Source: Terriglobia bacterium | Lineage (GTDB): Bacteria; Acidobacteriota; Terriglobia; UBA7540 | Assembly (NCBI GenBank): GCA_022866195.1 | Contig: JALHUF010000378.1 | Coordinates: forward strand, 1-10,392 | Reading direction: 5' to 3' | DNA: 10,392 bases | Part shown: positions 7,359 through 10,392 of the stretch, one piece after another | Position numbering within the stretch: position 1 is the stretch's first letter | How the letters are laid out: every line of letters starts with the position of its first letter | Position numbers and translations under genes: made by a program | Notes under the pieces: model-generated | Databases searched by the model: none | The model's input: the letters and a program-made list of their open reading frames with translations, nothing else | Told to the model about the DNA's origin: nothing

Positions 7359-8456
7359 TTACGTATAGGGAATCCCGAGGGCATCCATCGCGCCCTTCAT
7401 GTACCCGACGGCGAACACCTTGCCCCCGATAGCATATCCGGGGCGGTCATTCGATTCGCCATCCAGTGTGGGTGCGTGGTCCGGCCGCATCGGACCTTCG
7501 AAGCCGCATTCGTGATAGATGCGCAGCATTTGCGCCAAGTCGACCGGACAGTTGTCGTGGAAGGTCTCGCGGAAGTGCTCGCGCGTGCCTTCCACATCGC
7601 GCCAATGCACGAAGAAGATCTTCTTCTGTGCACACCACTCGCGCACCAGCGCGGCGATATCCTCACCCATGAGTTTGAAGTTTGCCTGGCAGAAGGTGAT
7701 TCCGTTCACCGGGCTCGGCACCATGTCTAAAATGCGGCGAAAGCTGTCGGCGCTCGTCAGAATGCGGCCGATTCCGCGCAGCGGCGACAGCGGTGGGTCA
7801 TCAGGATGCAGGGCCATTTTCACCCCCGCCTGCTCGGCTACGGGAATGATTGCCTTGAGAAAGTATTCCAGGTTGCTCCAGATCTTTTCCTCGCTAACCT
7901 CACCCCACTCCGTGAGTCCTTGCCGCTTGGCTACCTCGTTATCAAACTCGCTGATGAGGGCGCCACCTCGCCCCGGGACGTCCACCTTAGTTCGGTACCA
8001 GCCGATACCGGCCATCCAGTTGTAGCAGACCATGGGGATCCCGACCTGTCCGAGTGCCTGGAGGGCGGCGGTGTAGTTCTCAAGCTCTTCGTCGCGGCCG
8101 GGCAGCCCACGCTTGAGCTTCTCCGCCGGCACAGGGTGGCTCTCCACGCCGGCGATGACCATCCCAGCGGCCTGGAAAGCTGCTTTGATCTTTTGCAGAG
8201 TTTCACCGTAGCGTTCACGCGGAACGCTTCGGAGGGCCGGCAGCACTCCCACAATGGCGTGCGTGATGCCGATCTGGCTGGCGACGCGGATCTTGTGATC
8301 TTCATCCAAGGCAAACAGCTCAGCGAGTTGGATCCCCCGCCGATTGGGGTTCAGCCCCTCGCGCCGGGGCGTGGTCAGGTGGGCTTGGGCAGCCGGCAGG
8401 GAAGTGGCGGCAATCGACCCCGCCAGCATCCCTTGGATACACTTCCTGCGACTCAT
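7359..8456 (-). CDS. uxuA: Mannonate dehydratase (UxuA family) with a twin-arginine leader
   Basis: A 365-residue TIM-barrel enzyme of the UxuA family, which dehydrates D-mannonate to 2-keto-3-deoxy-D-gluconate in hexuronate catabolism. Characteristic segments appear in order: AGVESHPV, CYNWMAGIGW, ALHPDDPP (His217), TFCQAN (Cys256), FVHWRDVEGT (His284), FHDNC, RPDHAPT (Asp326, His327) and GYAIGG. These His/Cys/His/Asp positions match the metal ligands known from UxuA structures. The chosen ATG at 8456 has GGAG 9 nt upstream and gives an N-terminus MSRRKCIQG followed by a hydrophobic stretch ending in AAQA, a Tat-type signal peptide. The frame is open further upstream to 8534, but those residues do not look like protein and precede the ribosome site. 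An export signal is unusual because E. coli UxuA is cytoplasmic. It lies 85 bp downstream of the LysR gene on the same strand and converges on the plus-strand cluster. It could also be a related TIM-barrel enzyme with altered specificity. Confidence 0.85.
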   Translation of the reverse strand: MSRRKCIQGMLAGSIAATSLPAAQAHLTTPRREGLNPNRRGIQLAELFALDEDHKIRVASQIGITHAIVGVLPALRSVPRERYGETLQKIKAAFQAAGMVIAGVESHPVPAEKLKRGLPGRDEELENYTAALQALGQVGIPMVCYNWMAGIGWYRTKVDVPGRGGALISEFDNEVAKRQGLTEWGEVSEEKIWSNLEYFLKAIIPVAEQAGVKMALHPDDPPLSPLRGIGRILTSADSFRRILDMVPSPVNGITFCQANFKLMGEDIAALVREWCAQKKIFFVHWRDVEGTREHFRETFHDNCPVDLAQMLRIYHECGFEGPMRPDHAPTLDGESNDRPGYAIGGKVFAVGYMKGAMDALGIPYT

Positions 8457-8490
8457 GTCTGGCATCTCCGGTAACCTCGTGCTGCGAGGG

Positions 8491-8496
8491 ATTCTA
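8491..8496 (-). promoter_or_regulatory. Candidate -10 box upstream of the mannonate dehydratase gene
   Basis: Reading on the minus strand, TAGAAT (complement of ATTCTA at 8491-8496) matches five of six consensus -10 bases and would give a leader of roughly 25-30 nt before the ATG at 8456. No good -35 box is seen 16-18 bp upstream. A short perfect hairpin, CCTCG/CGAGG with a 5-nt loop (8475-8489), lies between it and the ribosome site. If the box is real, the dehydratase can be made independently of the LysR transcript. Confidence 0.25.
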
Positions 8497-8541
8497 GCGG
8501 GTGACGGCCCCAACGACCTATTCAAATTAGGCAAATCGGCC

Positions 8542-9477
8542 TTAGCTACTATGGAATCCTGAACCGCCTCGTGCCGTGGAAATTGTGAGCAGGCGGAGGT
8601 GTTTCCGGTCGAGGTTGCGTGCGGTGTCGATGAACGCTTGCACGGGGCGCGGCACGTAGGTCAGTTTGCGTCTCACCAAGGCAAGTTTGGAATACAGCGG
8701 TGGTTCCGCTTGGTGGATGAGGGTCAGGTGCCCATCCCTCACGTCTTTGGCCACCACCCAAAGAGGCAGCATGGAGATCCCCATCCCGACTCGGACCATA
8801 TCCTTAATCAGATCAGAGTTGTCAAGTCGCATGGCGACGTTCGGCTCAAATCTATTCGCCGCGAAGTAATGATCGATCGGTTCCTGCATGCGTGAGCCTT
8901 TACGAAACAGGATGAACCGGAAGTTTTTCAGATCGGCAAGGTGCGGGCGCCGCGGTGGCCGTCGCACGTGCGAAACCAGCACCAGCTCGAAATCCCAAGT
9001 GGCCTCGACGCAAAAGTCTTGCCCCTCGGTCAGGCTAGCCGAAACCAGCATCGCCAGATCCAGCGAGCCCCGGCCCAGGCTTTCCAGAAGCACCGGCGTG
9101 TTCCCCGTTTCGACCAACACTTCCACGCCGGGATTGGTGCGGCGGAAGTGTTTTAGGATGGCCGGCAGCACGTAACTGGTTGGGCCGCTGCCGACGCGCA
9201 CCGAGCCGCGCTTCAGGCCCTTCCATTCGTCCAGCGCGGAAAGGGCGGAGTGATATTGCGCCAGCATATCCTTCAGATAGGGAAGCAGGACTTCGGCGGG
9301 CTGGGTCAGTTGCAGACGCCGTCCGATCTTCTCATACAGCGGAACGCCCAGATCCTCTTCCAACTTTTTGAGCTGTTTGTGAATGGCCGGGGGGCTCAAG
9401 TGCAGATGTTCCGCCACCAGCGAAAGCTTCCCCAACTCCGAGAGCATCACCAGGGTGCGCAGCTCCTTCAACTCCAC
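8542..9477 (-). CDS. LysR-family transcriptional regulator
   Basis: A 311-residue LysR-type regulator of standard length. The N-terminal winged helix-turn-helix runs from VELKELRTLVML through KLSLVAEHLHLSPPAIHKQ (recognition region about 17-38) to LGVPLYEKIGRRLQLT. A linker helix follows, and from about residue 90 comes the two-lobed periplasmic-binding-protein-like effector domain (VRVGSGPTSYVLPAIL onward). Such proteins bind DNA as tetramers and respond to a small metabolite, often a substrate or intermediate of the pathway they control. The GTG at 9477 was chosen because the family begins with (M/V)EL..L..; an upstream extension in the same frame to 9594 has no family resemblance. No clear ribosome site precedes the GTG, and a TTG eight codons upstream is an alternative. 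It is followed on the same strand by the mannonate dehydratase gene, 85 bp away, so it probably regulates that gene and perhaps the convergent cluster. Confidence 0.9.
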   Translation of the reverse strand: MELKELRTLVMLSELGKLSLVAEHLHLSPPAIHKQLKKLEEDLGVPLYEKIGRRLQLTQPAEVLLPYLKDMLAQYHSALSALDEWKGLKRGSVRVGSGPTSYVLPAILKHFRRTNPGVEVLVETGNTPVLLESLGRGSLDLAMLVSASLTEGQDFCVEATWDFELVLVSHVRRPPRRPHLADLKNFRFILFRKGSRMQEPIDHYFAANRFEPNVAMRLDNSDLIKDMVRVGMGISMLPLWVVAKDVRDGHLTLIHQAEPPLYSKLALVRRKLTYVPRPVQAFIDTARNLDRKHLRLLTISTARGGSGFHSS

Positions 9478-9667
9478 AGAGAAGAAATTACCACGTTTCA
9501 ACAAAAGCGGACAGTGCTTCAAGCGTCTCCGGAAGCGGCTGCTACGGATACTGTCTTCCCGCAAACCTGTAAAGGTGCAGATGGATATGCCCAAGACTCG
9601 CCTCAGACGCGGCTTCGAATTATGCCTTCGGATGCGGGAGGAGAATCGAAGAAAGTTGTCAGGGTTC

Positions 9668-9744
<77 letters not shown>

Positions 9745-9771
9745 GCACAGCCTTCCTGACCCTCTTGGGGA

Positions 9772-9800
9772 AGTGTAGCGAAAACTCTGTCCGTCGGCAA
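9772..9800 (-). promoter_or_regulatory. Sigma70-type promoter of the tRNA gene
   Basis: Reading the minus strand, TTGCCG (9800-9795) and TACACT (9777-9772) are separated by exactly 17 bp. The predicted start, near 9765, gives a leader of about 20 nt before the first tRNA base at 9744. This is typical for a stand-alone tRNA gene. Confidence 0.6.
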
Positions 9801-9822
9801 TCACCGTTGGCGCAAGCACCCG

Positions 9823-9851
9823 TTGCTGGCCACCCTGTTTCAGCATATAAT
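9823..9851 (+). promoter_or_regulatory. Sigma70-type promoter of waaA
   Basis: TTGCTG (9823-9828) and a perfect TATAAT (9846-9851) are spaced by exactly 17 bp. Transcription should start near 9858, about 45 nt before the waaA ATG. Its -35 box lies only 22 bp from the -35 box of the divergent tRNA promoter, so the two are back to back. Confidence 0.7.
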
Positions 9852-9902
9852 TCGCTTTGGTCTCGTTCCCGGTCGGTGAGCCCGCTCGACGCCCGTCCTG
9901 CG

Positions 9903-10392
9903 ATGTATCTTATATACAGCCTGTTGTTCACTCTCGGCGTGGTCTTGACAGCGCCTTATTACCTGTGGCGACTGCGAGGCAAAGTAACCTCTGGAGCCGC
10001 TTGGCGCGAACGGTTCGGTTTTCTGCCTGCCTCATTCCAGCAGGCGGAAGGAGGCGCGATCTGGATTCACGCGGTGTCTGTGGGCGAGACCCTGGCCGTG
10101 GCCGGGTTGGTGAAAGAGCTACAGCGACGGTATCCCAAGCGAAAAATCTTCTTGAGCCATGTGACGCCGGCAGGTCGCGCAGCCGGTGAAACGCGCTTGC
10201 CCAGCCTGGCGGGCCGGTTCTACCTTCCCCTGGATTGGAGCTGGTCGGTTCGGCGCACGTTGAGCCGGATCCGGCCGGCGCTGCTGCTGATTGTCGAGAC
10301 GGAGCTGTGGCCCAACCTCCTCCAGGCTGCCCACGAATGCGGAGCACGAGTGGTGGTTGTGAACGCTCGCCTTTCGGACCGCTCGCTCAGTC
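9903..10392 (+). CDS. waaA: 3-deoxy-D-manno-octulosonic acid (Kdo) transferase, N-terminal part
   Basis: An open frame from ATG 9903 runs off the right edge (163 codons visible). WaaA/KdtA transfers Kdo from CMP-Kdo to lipid A precursor on the inner face of the cytoplasmic membrane. The visible part has an N-terminal membrane anchor (about residues 2-22), the arginine-rich WRERFGF segment (34-40), and WIHAVSVGETLA with the catalytic base Glu62 (the SVGE glutamate of the family). SHVTPAGR, FYLPLDWSW and IVETELWPN follow, and the last visible part is VNARLSDRS. The order and spacing match E. coli WaaA. No strong ribosome site precedes the ATG. An in-frame GTG at 9876 is an alternative start that would add nine residues. 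A good promoter lies at 9823-9851. It is a housekeeping envelope gene and shows the organism makes Kdo-containing lipopolysaccharide. Confidence 0.92.
   Translation, partial: MYLIYSLLFTLGVVLTAPYYLWRLRGKVTSGAAWRERFGFLPASFQQAEGGAIWIHAVSVGETLAVAGLVKELQRRYPKRKIFLSHVTPAGRAAGETRLPSLAGRFYLPLDWSWSVRRTLSRIRPALLLIVETELWPNLLQAAHECGARVVVVNARLSDRSLS

Noticed and set aside
8457..8534. A 26-residue N-terminal extension of the mannonate dehydratase
   Set aside because: It would precede the ribosome site and place the twin-arginine leader internally; the ATG at 8456 has correct GGAG spacing.
9478..9594. A 39-residue N-terminal extension of the LysR protein
   Set aside because: LysR proteins begin at the helix starting with VELKELR; the upstream residues are rich in Arg and Ser and do not match the family.

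Overview
The window is GC-rich bacterial DNA from a Gram-negative (diderm) organism. It starts with the last codons of a TonB-dependent outer-membrane receptor and ends with the start of waaA, the Kdo transferase that builds lipid A/LPS. The receptor tail, the secreted GH38 enzyme, the Tat-leader sugar enzyme and the GTG starts recall soil Acidobacteriota (Solibacter/Bryobacter-like). This phylum call is an inference from style; no rRNA or marker gene is present to confirm it.

Layout. Positions 1-88 hold the receptor C-terminus, closed by a strong intrinsic terminator (114-157). A plus-strand run of five genes follows: a secreted GH38 alpha-mannosidase-like enzyme (343-3000), an MFS sugar-acid symporter (3104-4363), an SDR dehydrogenase resembling glucose 1-dehydrogenase (4464-5216), an RraA/HMG-aldolase-like protein (5248-5943) and a zinc-dependent medium-chain dehydrogenase (6127-7143). 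Just after the last gene is a stretch that reads like the decayed 3' end of another medium-chain dehydrogenase (7144-7323). Two genes converge on this run from the minus strand: a LysR regulator (8542-9477) and, downstream of it, a mannonate dehydratase (UxuA family) with a twin-arginine leader (7359-8456). Next are a minus-strand tRNA with anticodon CAU, probably the lysidine-type tRNA-Ile2, and the start of waaA on the plus strand. The tRNA and waaA are expressed from recognisable back-to-back promoters.

How the genes may work together (inference). The receptor and GH38 enzyme would capture and trim a mannose-type glycan outside the cytoplasm. The MFS protein would import a released sugar acid. 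The two dehydrogenases and the dehydratase would oxidise and dehydrate it to a 2-keto-3-deoxy acid, and the RraA-like protein could split such a keto acid by retro-aldol cleavage. No sugar-acid kinase and no classical KDPG aldolase lie in the window, so the set could be a non-phosphorylative hexuronate/aldonate route. The LysR protein is the only regulator present and is the natural candidate controller. An imperfect inverted repeat just upstream of the GH38 gene is a possible operator. The tRNA and waaA are housekeeping genes that mark the edge of this accessory locus.
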